DNA of 64,000 nucleotides, from the NCBI GenBank assembly GCA_008360975.2, contig CM039182.1, positions 17,084,324 through 17,148,323 of the forward strand, in the 5' to 3' direction. The notes beneath the pieces are model-generated. The model saw only the letters and a program-made list of their open reading frames with translations. It ran no database searches and had not been told where the DNA came from. Origin of the DNA: Lichenostomus cassidix (Eukaryota > Chordata > Aves > Passeriformes > Meliphagidae). A program made the position numbers and the translations under genes. Positions within the stretch are counted from its first letter, which is position 1. Every line of letters begins with the position of its first letter. This document shows positions 23,586 to 36,200 of the stretch, one piece after another.

Positions 23586-25999
23586 CTGCAAAACAGAATA
23601 TTTCATTATTAGTCTACTGAAACCAGAGTGTGGGAGGAAAACAAATCAAAGAGAAGAAGGAAGGAGTCCAAACATCTTCAAATACTGGTATGCTGAAGGT
23701 CACTCCTGTGTAGATTATTTAGGAAAACAGTGTCCTTGGATATTCTGCTGCAGTTTTTATGGTTGTACATCCACATTGCAAATTCTGTTGCTAACAAGGC
23801 CCTGAGGATAAGACGTGTGCCGAGGAGATGTACAGTAATGTGCTTCTCCTTGTCCACACACACACACAATCTAACGTTAACAAGTCAGCTAAGAAAAATC
23901 CCGTGAAAAGCAATACGGTAATGGAGTTGTAAAGCTATCAAGTTCAGTATCTTCTGCTGTGCCACCTATACAAGGTCCAAGTCATGCAGCAAAGCCAAAA
24001 TAGCCATCCAACATTCCTAGAAATCACAAACAATTACTTTATTTTTTGTTGCACCAGCATAAATCAGAACTGTCTTCATTAACTGACAAAATTAACTAAG
24101 ACTTTTACTGGGAAATCATACTAGTAAATTGCTAAACACAGTCGCTGGGAAAAAACCCAACTCTTCCAGCAGGGGAGAGACATGGTTTCATTTATGCACT
24201 TCTACCAACCGTTCACTGTAGCATCTGCCTAATAAAAGCACACTCAATAGGAAATAAAATGTCCTGAACATTTTTGCAAACTGTATGTGACATCATAAGC
24301 CCTTTCTACAGAAAGGGTTTGCTTTAAGAAGCATACTCAATACTGTGTAGTGAAATACCCTCACAACCACATGTACTATTACTCTGGAAGAATAATATCC
24401 TGGTCTCTCTCAGTCAAACCATATCACAACAAATGGGAACATACAAAGCAGAAATTCAAAGCAAGGCAAGCTTACTTGGTTCCAAACCCAGTGTGTAAAT
24501 ACAAACTTTACAGACATCTATAATCAGCATCAGGCACAAGAAGTCATTAAACTTACGTGTTTTTCTCTCCCCTATCATTTAAGGTCAGATGCTATTACAT
24601 TAAAAATCCCCTGTATCAAAATCAACTTCAACTCTAGGTTTGAAGATGCTGTCAAGATCCAAAAAAGATTATGCTTCTTTCTGAAAAGCTAAGGTAACTA
24701 ATCTTGCTGACATCAGTTTCTTTCAGTGGTTTTTCAAGTGAAATGAAGAGAGCTCATTTCAGTAATAGCATGCATCACATAATATTCCTAATGTGACTTT
24801 GAATGTATGAAGAACTTCAACTTTTATTACATTTTCATTAGCTGGCTATAGAGGGCTGTTGTTATCAAGTTGTGCAGTTGCTCACAAACTACAATGATTA
24901 GACACACCTCACAAGAAAGAAAATCCTCCAGAATCTCTCACTTTTAAAATGCTAATATTAAAATAGTAAGTACTATCCAATGTCCTGCAATGAAATTGTT
25001 CAAGAGCACTGAATTTTATGCAGGACTTAAAGCTAACAACATTTGTTCTAAAGTATGCTTTGAAGTGCCTCTGACATGGTGAGCACTAGTCTGCACATTG
25101 TAAATACAGGGACTTGTGCCGGAAAAGTTACAGAGGTGACAAGTGACCTGCAAACACAGAAAAGAATTTGATAAGTCAGTACTTCTTAACGGAACTTTCT
25201 AAAATGGCTCATGAACCATCACTGCTGAAGTATTTTGTTTACACAGGCATATTACGGAACTACTACCAAGCCAAGATATTACAGCTCTGTAATTCCTTGT
25301 ACTGATTAAAAACTTATCTGTATACATCCATTAACAGGGAGCTAGAAGACATATAATTCTCACTTTCTAGAAAACCATGACTAAAAGTAAAACAAGATTA
25401 AAAAAAAAAAGGCAACAAAATCAACCTTAAGAGTTCGTAGGGAAGCAGATTGCTTTTGTTTCTTTAAGAAAATATACACTGATAATATGAAAATATGGAT
25501 CAAGCTTATTTTGCTTTGCTTTTGTTTATTTTTTTCTTTTTAATTTACAATCAAATAATCCCCAAATGTCATTTGAGACCTGCATGTATATTGTTCATTG
25601 ACACATACGAACAGATGTATATTCCAGCAGTAAGGAGACACTTCATTACCAAAATCAACAGCCAGATTTAGCTGAGCAGTTGCCCAGCATGTCCTGTCAA
25701 TGCACAGATGGAGCCAACCTCAGTGACACAGTGTTTCTTTGGCTGTCCCTGGGCAAATGCCACAGGACCTAAGATACAGCATTCCAGATCCCCACAGATG
25801 ACCATGACATCATTATTGTAGCTAAATCTATTGGGTCTAGCTGAGACAATTTTCTCCATAGCAACCCTCATAGTGCTGTACTTTGTAATGGGGGCCAGAA
25901 AGGTGTTCACAACACACCAGTATTCTGGCTACTGTTGAGCAGGGCAGGTACAGCATAAAGGCTCTCTCCAAGACTCCCCCACTCACCCAGGAGGCTGTG

Positions 26000-26403
26000 G
26001 GTAGGCAAGATCTTGGTAGAGGACATAGTCAGAAGGGCTGACCCAAACTGACCAAAGGAATATTCCATACCATTTGATGCCTGCTCAGCAATAAAAGCTC
26101 AGAAAAAGGAGGAGGAAAGGGACCATTTGTTACTACATTTGTCCTGTTGAACAACTGCTACATGTACTGGAGCCTGAAACCTTACTTTCTGGGAAGTGGC
26201 TGGACATCACCTGCTGATGTGAAATAGAGAATACTTGTTTACTTTTGCTTCTGTATGTGGTCTTTGCTTTTTCTTTATTAAACGGCATGTATCTGAACCC
26301 ATGACTTTTTTCCATGCTATTTCCTCCCCTGCACTCCAGCTGGGGAGGGGGGATAGAGTGGCTTGGTGGGCAGCTCATGTTCAGCCAGGGTCAAGCCACC
26401 ACA
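26000..26403 (+). mobile_element. Avian ERV long terminal repeat, plus strand (5' limit unresolved)
   Basis: The block matches the layout of a common bird retroviral LTR. It begins with gacccaaactgaccaaagg and aatattccataccatttgatg, then a TATA-like AATAAAAG at 26090-26097. The R-like region follows, with an ATTAAA poly(A) signal at 26277-26282 and the ttcctcccctgcactcc stretch. It ends ggtcaagccaccaca at 26403, which would be the terminal CA of the LTR. The start lies somewhere upstream of 26000 and I could not fix it. No gag, pol or env-like frame adjoins it, so it is probably a solo LTR. It lies antisense to KIAA1217. Confidence 0.65.
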
Positions 26404-29400
26404 CTAAAAAACACCCTTTTTTGGCAGCCCTCATTTCTCACCATCAATACTGCAGCTTTCTGAAGCAAGCCAGAAGCAAATCATGGATTCTGCTCAGATA
26501 CAAAGCAGAGTCTTAATCCACCAGTTCAAATCCATAGGAGTTCCACTCTAGCAAGTGGAGTGACACAAACATAAGGCCAATGCAAGCTATAAAAAAGATC
26601 CACCAAATATATACACATAGTTTATGAAAGGCTTCAAGCTGTTTGTCATGCTGAACTCCTGTAAACATTGCATTTCAGGATTGTGAATTTTAAACAGATT
26701 CTAAAAAAAATCTGAAACTCAGCAACAACAGTGGGTATTTAAGTAACTGAGAGATATGAATATGCATTTGATAGGAAAGCATTTTTATTATTGGCAATGA
26801 ACACTATGCTTGATGCTATTTAATAATCAAGTGGATTTCTAGGTATGACTTCTTTGGAAAACCCACCCATGAAGTGGGGAGGGAACCAGCAACATTTACA
26901 GAGCTGTAGCTACAAGGACTTGTAAAGATTGTTGAAGGAAGCAGTGCAGAAACTTTCAGCATTATCCAATCCTTATAGTAATTATTCAGGATGTTGATTC
27001 TAATATCAAATAAGATAAATAAGACAAACAGCAAATAAATAATAAGTTTTTTTCCACTGAATGTTCACTAATATCAAAATGCTTAAAACAATACTTCAGA
27101 AAGTGTCATTTTAAGGACTTTTCAGGCACTAGCACACAGTACAAGCATTCACAAAATAAATGTTCACCCCAACAGTCCACGTTTCAGGACCAAACAGTAC
27201 CCAACTCCAGTCTAGACTGCTGCTATGTGAGTCAGGATGGTGCTGTAGCAAGAAACCCCACCACATCTAACAGAGAAAAAACTCAAGACATGCCTACTAA
27301 GGAATAGCATTATTCAAAATTAAAATGTGTAAATAGGTACTCCACAGAAGCAGACAAACCCAAGGAAATATCGGCACTCTCTAAGCCACCTCGGGGATAA
27401 ATGCCAGAAAACAGAAGGAGGTTCAGAAGTAGGCAGCAGGTCTCTCTCCCCCCTGTGCCAAGACCAGCTAGGTTACATTTCCTCAGTCAGCCCTGGTCTT
27501 TCCCCCTAAGCTCTATGTTAGGAGGAACCCCCTGCGTGTTTGTGCAATAGGGTTCATCTTTCAGCCAGCTGAGTAGAGCTGACCCTCCATAAGGACTTCT
27601 CTGATAAAAGATGTTGTCTGTGCTAGTTCTGGGTTAGAAGCTCATAAGAAAGGCCAAAGTAAGGATGGACAAAACTGGTGAAAACTTACATGTAATTACT
27701 CAGTGCTTTGTAATGACTCTTACTTAGGATATACTATTTTATTTACAAGGATATAGATCCTCATAACCTTTTCAGGGTATACATGGGGCTAGCAATTACA
27801 GAAGATCCAGTATCTTTCAATTACTCTTGGGACTTGACACAGGATTAAAACTGTAGTTAATCATGCCTCATGGCTGATCTGCTGCTGTCTGCTACAGCTT
27901 GTCAAAAGAATGCACTTTCAATGATCTGCTTTAGTCCTCTCACTGACTCAGAAAAAAGAAAGAAAAAAATGCAAGACTTTAAATGCAGTAAAATTGCAAA
28001 TAATTAGGAAAGAAATCTGAAGGCACCTGATTAAGGAAAAGTGCATTACTGGAGAGATGCCAATGTAATGGGCAGTCACGAAGCACCAGAGATTTTCATC
28101 AAGCTCTCTGCATGCCTCAGCCTCTGGTCCTCTGCTCACATTTGTCCACACTAATTCTCTCACGCTTTTGTTCTACTCAGTTTTATGTTTCTGCTCTTCA
28201 TACTGTTCTTCTGTGCTCATTTCCAGTTTTTTTTATACTAATCTATGTAACAGAAACCTTTTTTCCTTCTTTTCCTTTCTCCTGAAAATCTGCTTCACAC
28301 ATTTCCATAGACAAAACAGAACTAAGAAGAAAAATCGCATAACCTGAAGAAAGATTTAATTTCATCTCTTGATTAATTCACAGTTTTTATTTCTTGTCTG
28401 CAGGAACTTCCTTAGCTTTTATCTTGAAAGGAATTATCTGTTCAGGAGAAGAATCTTACATATCTTGGAAGTTGCTAGCAGTACTGGCACTGTACAAATG
28501 GTAAACAAAGACACAAACAAATAATACAGAGCTAGTAAAATATCTCTTTCCAATCCTATGCTCTGAAAGAACATAGGCACCCACACACAAACATATTTAA
28601 GAGTCTTCTTGTCATTTCAAATAGAGAGAAAAAATGGAAGCCTGCCCATCTTGACCTTCAAGTAAGCTATTTGTCCTGTGACTTGTGCCAAAAATGGATA
28701 CAGGATATGTAACAGACTGCAAATATCCATATAAACAGGCTGTGTGTCATTTATGATGAGTTTATTAACTCTAAAGTATTGCCACAGCACATGAATTCTT
28801 ACTACTGCAACAAGAATACTTCATCACATTTGTGTCAGCTCCAAATTATCATTGTCTGAAGGACGGATCTGCTTTTTCCACAGATAAAGAGTCTCTGGGT
28901 TTCCATATTAATGCAACAACACGGTTTTACTTGTCTGGACATGCTATTAGTGACACATTACTGTTGAACAGAAAGTGAATACTACCCATATCATCGTGTT
29001 TTTAAGCATTTTCCGCAGCACTTTCCAGAAAAGTTAAATGCCTGTCTATACAAACTAAAGTTCGTATTACCTCTGTGCAATGGATGTATCTGGATATTCT
29101 GTCTAACAGGGGGAACTGGGGGTGAGGAGATGATTCAGCAGCTGAATGCAACATTAAACCACCTCTCATGACAAGCTCACTGTTTTCTGTGTGCTTTTTC
29201 ACAACTATGAGACGTAAAAATCTATGGCATTTTTATTTCAGACGCTATCAGCTGGAAATGGTACCATGCCAGGAGCAGGAACGAGAGCATCTCTGTTCTC
29301 CAAGCTGAAGAGACTGCGAGGGCAACTGCCCACCTGCCAGATCAGGTGTTAGTTATGCTCCTCCCTGATGCCTGCTCATGGTCTAGCTTATGTCTCTGGT

Positions 29401-29565
29401 TTTATGTCTCTATTCCAAACTCCAACTTTTCACTGCTTTCTGTTGAATCAACAGCAACGAGTTACAAAGCCAGTTCTTTCTCACAAGCATCTCAGTTTGG
29501 TGACAAGATTGATTTCCATGGTATGAATGGGCCAGAATTCTTTCCTCCTTGATAAGGAGAGTCTT

Positions 29566-29598
29566 ATGCCTGAGCCATGCCTGAGCCATGCCTGAGCC
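29566..29598. repeat. Three exact tandem copies of an 11-bp unit (atgcctgagcc)
   Basis: Three perfect units, followed by atgg. The repeat starts a GC-rich block running to about 29960 that contains a 108-codon minus-strand frame without recognisable features. Confidence 0.95.
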
Positions 29599-31739
29599 AT
29601 GGTTGCCCACCACCCCTAGCACTGAACCAAGGTACCCCACTTGCCTGGAGCCTCCTTGGCTTTGAGGCATGCTGTGCACTGGATGCTGCCCAGGTCGCCC
29701 TTGTCTGCAGCACCATCAGCCTCCTCCTGCCGCCGGCAGTGCTGAGGGAAGCCTGAGCTCACCACACTCACAGGAGTGATGCCAGCACAGCACAAGTCAC
29801 AGAGCCCTGCCCTGGCCACCTGCCGTGCAGCCATTGAGCAAAGCACTGAATTCAGTGTACTGTGAACCCGAGGTACTGCCCCGGTGCAGATCTTCTCATG
29901 CTCTGAGAAAGGGAGGAAACAGACCCAGAAGAACTTTTCCAAGAAAGGTAAAAGAAAGCATTCCTCTCCTTTCCCATTGGGAATGTGAAGGAGGGGGAAG
30001 ATAACTCAGTCATCAGCACCACTAATGCTCAGTCACAGCCAAGAACTACCGGAGCCTGTCACTGTGACAGGGACAGGATGCTCCAACGAGTGGCCATTTT
30101 ACTCCATTTTGTGAATTTATCTGAAGGCAGAACTCCTCTCTGCTTATTACAGGATCTTTATCACCACTCTGTATTCACTGATGCTGACCCCAGTTTCTTC
30201 CACCTAGAGGGAAAAATCCATGTCTAATGATGTGACAGAGTTTATCTGCCATATTTTTAGGTTGCAATGATATTCAAATCATCCTAAAAATCTGCACGTT
30301 TTCCCACGAGCCTTGCTAACTCCTGTTGGTGGCCAGCTGCATGCTCCCTGCTGTGGCAAGCTGCCAAAACCCATTTCTTTTAATCTTGAGTGCTGTGAAT
30401 TACCAAGCAGGACATCCACGGGCTGCTCCCCCTTGGCAAGACCATGGCTTGCTCTTCAGCTGGTTGATCCTCAGATAGCAGAAAAAGTTTTTCATGAAAC
30501 TCTGTTATAAATGACTGACATAAAGCAACCGTTTCAAACCTCTTTTTTTAAACTGTAAGCATCTAGATAAACTGAAACCTGTTTTTCAGGGAAGCTGTGT
30601 GTTTATAGTAAAGATATTCATTAGGAGCAATAAAAGCTGTAGGTGCTCAGCACTTACACTGCCAGACCTCTTATTCAAATGCTTAATTGCAGGAACTTGC
30701 ATTTGAAAATGCTGCCCTAAGGAACTCAACAGCCCGTCTAAGAGCAGCTTAATTGGTCCAGACAAGTCCAGACTGAAACATGCAACATGCTGTGGCATCT
30801 CTTCAGAATACGTGTAATATCAGAAAACCCCAAGCCATCCACATTAAAGTGTAAAAATATTTCACAGTATGTTTCTGTCCAAATCCAAGGTTTTCTCTTT
30901 CTACAAATGTCTGCCTGAGATTTTAGGGTAGAAACTGAAGTAAAACAATAGAGAAGACTATAAGTCACCCAGTAAGAAAAAGCAGAAGTCATACTTAATG
31001 AAAGAAATCTTTAATTTTAAAATAAAACCATTTATCTCGCTGCTTTATTCTAACCCTTTCTGATGTGAAGAATTCATTTATACATGAGAATCAAATTTTA
31101 AAAGTCTCTGATCACCTCACTATTTTGCCCTGCAAAAGCATCTATGGCTCCATCAATTTTGCTCAGAGCAAAATTTCATCTTTCACAGTCTCTGTCATAT
31201 TCTTGCATCACAGCTTCAGTTTATTATTACTTTGTTTAAATAAGTTATCCATAAATTCCAGCCTGGACATCAACATTTGTCTTAATTAAAACCTTATGGC
31301 AGTTTCAGTTGGAAGCTATTTTTCTTTTCCCTCCTGAAAAACTCTACTGTGAAGTATTCACAACCCAGCACGACCCTTTGTTCCATCCGGGAGATGGCTG
31401 CGTTTCATCAGCAGCGGGTGAGGTAACTCCTACCTACACAATCCCCAAAATCGCCATGAGAACTGTGAAGATTAAAAGGGATGATTTAAACAAAAACTGT
31501 CATTATGCTGATTAAAGGGGAAAGATCTTTACATGCTTAAAACCACATGCAAAAACTAAGGGGGGAGAGAGAATATATACCAGATGCCTAAATGTACCTA
31601 GGGGATAGTGAGTTCTGATTCAAGATTATTTACCCATCCCTGTTCTCCCACACATGTCCCCAAGGAAAACAGGAGGAGGGTCTGTTTCTGTGGTGTCTGT
31701 TTCCCAAAGCAAAGGAACACACTGCAGCGGTCCTGGAAA

Positions 31740-32210
31740 AACCTGTTTTTCGGTGTTTCTACAAGCTACGAAGGAGCTCGGAATTTACATGCGATTTTAA
31801 AAACAACCGAAGGAAAGGCCCATGGAGGTGAGGGCCGGGGAGAAGGAGCGAGCTCTGCGGGCAGGATGGGGCTGCCAGTCCCCAGCGAGAACAATCCACA
31901 GCCGCCCTGCAGAGCGGCGCAACCTCCGGCGGCAGCACACCCACGGCACCGACTTATTTTTAGCCTCCACTCGTGGAAGTAAACATGTGATGAAGCACTT
32001 ACTAGAGCGTGCTGTTCTGGCACCTGGGAGAGTTAAAGGGCTGCTGCCGGAGAGAGACTGTAGAAGCTTCTCTGCTCGTGCCTCCCAACTTGTCACCTTG
32101 CTCTTTTGCTTCTTTTTCCCTCCCTCGAGGCTATCTCCTTGGCAAGGGAGGTAGAAACCTCACTGCTCTCCACACCTCTGCCTCGCCCACCCTCCCCTGT
32201 GGTCGGCATG
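31740..32210. promoter_or_regulatory. CpG-rich patch, candidate internal promoter
   Basis: About 23 CpGs occur in roughly 470 bases, with 17 of them between 31750 and 31975, in an otherwise CpG-poor intron. On the minus strand there is a MEF2/TATA-like CTAAAAATAA at 31963-31954, and a possible first-exon donor GTAAGT at 32002-31997 preceded by CGCTCTA. On the plus strand ATGGAG|GTGAGG places a donor at 31828. No in-frame ATG leads from the minus-strand donor into the 23390-23585 exon, since a TAA lies upstream in the matching phase. Any minus-strand first exon would therefore be 5' untranslated. The patch may equally be an enhancer or a lncRNA promoter. Confidence 0.4.
31954..31963 (-). promoter_or_regulatory. 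MEF2-consensus / TATA-like site
   Basis: The minus strand reads CTAAAAATAA, a full match to the MEF2 consensus YTAWWWWTAR, and it is also AT-rich enough to act as a weak TATA element. It lies inside the CpG-rich patch. Function is inferred only. Confidence 0.35.
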
Positions 32211-33229
32211 TTTATTCCCTAATTAACTCCTGAGAGTGGAAGCACAAATCAGGTCCAAATGAGCCGCTGTGCACTCTGCCTGCTCCGAGGCCTCCCTCCT
32301 TGCTCCCACCACGTGTTCTCATGTTTTTATCTTGGTGCTTTTCTGATTGCGCTCTAGACTGTGGTAGAAACCATGCAGAGGCACTTTTTTACATGTGTAT
32401 CTACAAGGCATGTCCCTGGGGGGAAAAAAGTCTAGCTATAGTAAACATCCATTTTGTATGGCGTTTCAAGCCATTTAGAAATGGAGAAGAAGCTCAACAG
32501 GATGAAAGGTGAGATACAGGTGACTTCGGAGCTGCACAGGGTGCAAGTAAGATAATTCTGCAGTGGCAGAACTAAGCTTTGTTGCGTGTTCAACACAAAA
32601 CTATTTACTGCTCTGCCCACAGAGCTGTCCTTAACTTTGCAGCAAGACTTCTACTACCTAAGCCAGTTTGAATTATGTATAAATAGAAATATAAAGCTAG
32701 AACTGGGACAGCATTTAGGGAGCACTTACTTCTTTAGGAAACTCACACTGAATTTTAGTGGATTTCAGAGCATGTAATACAAGAATCTCATGTCTATCAT
32801 GCCATTAAAGGACAAGTCAGAACTAAAATGGTCAAAGGACGTACATGCATCACAGTCCCATATGCAGTTAATCTATATGTGTAATACTTCATTGCTGTGA
32901 AATACAGAGAGACAAAGCATGCAGATTCAGATTTATTTCAGAACTCTAGTTGTAAAGCAAGACACACACAATTAAAGGGTAACAAACTCAATTCACAGCA
33001 GAGTGCAGAAAAAATAAAGTACAGTACTAACTCTCTGAGAGGATTCAATTTTCATCATGTACCTTTGAATGTCAAGTTCTGAATGAAGGGAGACCAACAT
33101 GCACTGCAAAACCTGTGGATCAAAGAGAGAAAAGAAGGGGAGGGGGAGAGATAATTGTTAAAAGGAAAAGAAAAAGGAGAACTATAGAAATTAAAAAATA
33201 ATAACCTGTACATACTGAAAGTATATTGA

Positions 33230-33272
33230 AGAAGAGAAGAGAAGAGAAGAGAAGAGAAGAGAAGAGAGAAGA
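33230..33272 (+). repeat. (GAAGA)n pentanucleotide microsatellite
   Basis: About eight GAAGA/GAGAA units in a row, the last slightly irregular (gaagagagaagag). The surrounding 33120-33280 stretch is purine-rich on the plus strand and produces spurious Ser/Phe-rich frames on the other. Confidence 0.9.
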
Positions 33273-36200
33273 GATAATGAAAAATAACGAAGGAAATGCA
33301 CATGTGGCAGGGAACAATATGCTCTGTCAATACTTAATATGCAATATTCTCAGAACTCTTGCTGGACTCAGTTCAGTTGTGCTACATGTAGTTGTATGTC
33401 AAAGAAACAAAGACTGTTCTTCTAATATAAGAGTTAATGGCTGAAAGTTGAGCCATACAGACCCATATATGTATGTATATAAACCATAAATGACAAGAAA
33501 TAACAAAGCATTCTTCCTGAGAAATGATACAACTCTTGGCTGGAGTTAGCAGCAGTCATTACACTCTTGAGTTTGTTTCACACTTACTACAGAGACACGG
33601 AATCCTTCAAGCAGAACTTAAAAATACTGTCTAACTCATGATTAACCACAACTTAAAAAAGAATAAGAGAAACCATGGTATGATTAAAAAATTCTTCTCC
33701 AATCAGTTTCTTTACTGTTCTACGTCTGATCTTAAACCCCACACAATGTGAGAATTTGCTAAAAGAGGTTTAAGGGCCAAAAAAACCCAACGATTTTTTC
33801 CCTCCAACACATGAATGAGATGCTAATTGGAGGAGAAATTGCCTACTGCTGTTTGAGTTCACAGAGGTGGAGGTCCTGTATTTTCTTTAACCTTTATTTG
33901 GCTGTGGGTGGAGGTAAGAGAGGTTTTTGTAGAGTGCTCTAAAAATCCTTCTCTAAGCAATCGATTCCTCCTTCAACAGTCAGGATCCCACGACAACTGC
34001 TGCTTCCCAGTTCAGAACATGCAGCTATTCATACAAGGCAAAGAAATGCAACTGCTTTGGCAACAAGGACGTCATTGTTAAAGAATCTTATTTAGCGAGT
34101 AATTATAATGCCAACATCACAATTAAGAGAGTAATTCAAAAAATCTTTTGAATTTTACAAACCCAGAGGATATGAGCATGTGAGAGCTGATTCTGAGAAT
34201 GAGATAAGCAACTTCTCAGTATGGTATGATTTTTCATGCTTTTGCCCATTGGATACTTTGGAAGGGCAGTACCACTTTATTTTAAAGAGAACAATAGATC
34301 ATTTTTCTCCCTGTGATAACTGCATCATTTAGAATTGTTCAAGTAAAATGTGATTTTTACAAATAAGCTATTTATGCAAACACAGTACAAATTAAATGTA
34401 GCCTTCCGGCAACAACTGGAAAAATTCCAGTTCCAAACCACAAAGACAAAACAGTCTGTTGCTAATGTCTCGGTAATACTGAAACTGTATTGGGGTTTTT
34501 ACTGTTTTTACAATGTTACCACCCCACATGTGCAAACCTGAGAAATCCTCCTTGGCTTTTATTAAACTATTCTGTTTAAACAAATTTTTAAAAGGATTTT
34601 GTAAGGACCAAGTCCCTCCTCAATGCCAAACACACAAGAATTCCAGGGGAAAAAAGTCATGCTGCATGTTTGCTTGGCATTCAGGCATCCTTACACAAGA
34701 TGACCACACATCAAGACCACACTTCAGAAAGAACATTACTCTGCCCAATGGCAGCATTAAAAGTGTACAAGTCACCCTTCCTCAAACGATTGCATAGGAT
34801 CAACTTGAGCTACTTTGTTTCCTCACACCTTGTCACCTCATGAAGAATTAAAACTGTGTCACTTTGCTCTGGACTTCCCCAGTCCCAAAGGAAGGCAAAC
34901 ATCACTTGTGTGCTAAGGGTGGGTAAGGAAATGAGGATGCTTGAGGAAACCTGCAACACTTCCCACCCTCAATCCAGAGAAAATGTTGCCTCTATCCCTA
35001 ACTCTCCCCCTCCTCTCATCATAACACAGTACTTATTTTAATTTCAATGCAAGTAGATAAATGAAGATTTGCAGTTAAAATACATTAAATTAGTCCACCT
35101 TAGATCCAGAAGTCTCTCCCTCATCCTGCAGGAATTGATTTGAAACCATATGGATATGCTGCCAGATTAAGAGCTGATGTTCTCTGAATAAACAACAGTC
35201 TTGCAGGGAAACGCCTCCAAAATCCAGAACCACAAGAGCAGTCCAGCAGGAGGCTTCTTTAACTCCTGCATAAGGTAGCACAAGGAGAGCACAAGGCCTC
35301 TATGGTGCTATGTAGCAAACTTCAGATCTCCTAAAGAAGATCCAGACATGCCAGTATGGGAGAAATATAATTAAGACCATGACTGCAGCCCACGTAAAGA
35401 CCTTATTATGAATGAAACTTGAAGACATTTGGGTCTGAATCCAAACCTGAAGCATGGCTTCCTTTGGAACTTTCCAAAATATTTCTTAACTGTCTGCATT
35501 TCTATCCAAACTCACCACCACACTGATGCCTTCATCAGCACTCCACTAACCTCAGGGGTATTTAACGATGGAAAACAATAATGATCTATTTTTTCCTTTA
35601 CTTCAAGATTGTAGAGGAATATGATTTTCTTCCATCTATTGGCATGCATATGGATATATATATAGTTCACAATGATGGGAAATTAATTCAAGGAGAGAAC
35701 TGCAATTTCCAAATGCAGCAAGGGCTGGCTGCAATCTCTCCCTGCCCAGGGACAGGCTCCCGGGACAATCTCCTGTCTTCTGCTTCCCTCACCAACTCTG
35801 TCATTGTTCCAGAAAGATGAGGCATCAAAACAAACAGCATGAGGGGACAAACAGGATGTTGGCGCAAATCCCACAGAAGATTAGAAAAACCTGGAATTGA
35901 CTTACTAAGAAATAAAGAATTGTAGTGCAGAACACTCAATTAACGTGCTCTGAGCAACCTCTGCTGGCCAGCAGATAGGATCCCATGCCTAAATGGACTT
36001 GTACAGAGCCTGTGACTTCTTTCTCATATATGAGTGCAGATCCTTAGCTGGCTTGAATTAACATTACCTGACCCCCTCGAACAGCGCAAGGAAAACCTGT
36101 GAAAGGTGGGCTTGTCACATCCCAGTGAGATGAAAAAATGACAAGGATTTCCACTTTCTGTTACCCAATGCTGTCAGAGCACAGAGGCTCCTGTTGAAAC

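Noticed and set aside
24298..24317. Hairpin CCCTTTCT-AC-AGAAAGGG, considered as a terminator or miRNA stem
   Set aside because: The 8-bp stem with a 2-nt loop is too short for a miRNA precursor, and bacterial-style terminators do not apply here.
29616..29942. 108-codon minus-strand frame in a GC-rich block
   Set aside because: No domain, no splice context and no phase fit to KIAA1217. The length is expected by chance at this GC content.
31759..32154. Several overlapping frames of 60-124 codons on both strands in the CpG-rich patch
   Set aside because: Open frames on both strands follow from the GC content. The only frame in phase with the 23390-23585 exon has a stop upstream and no ATG.
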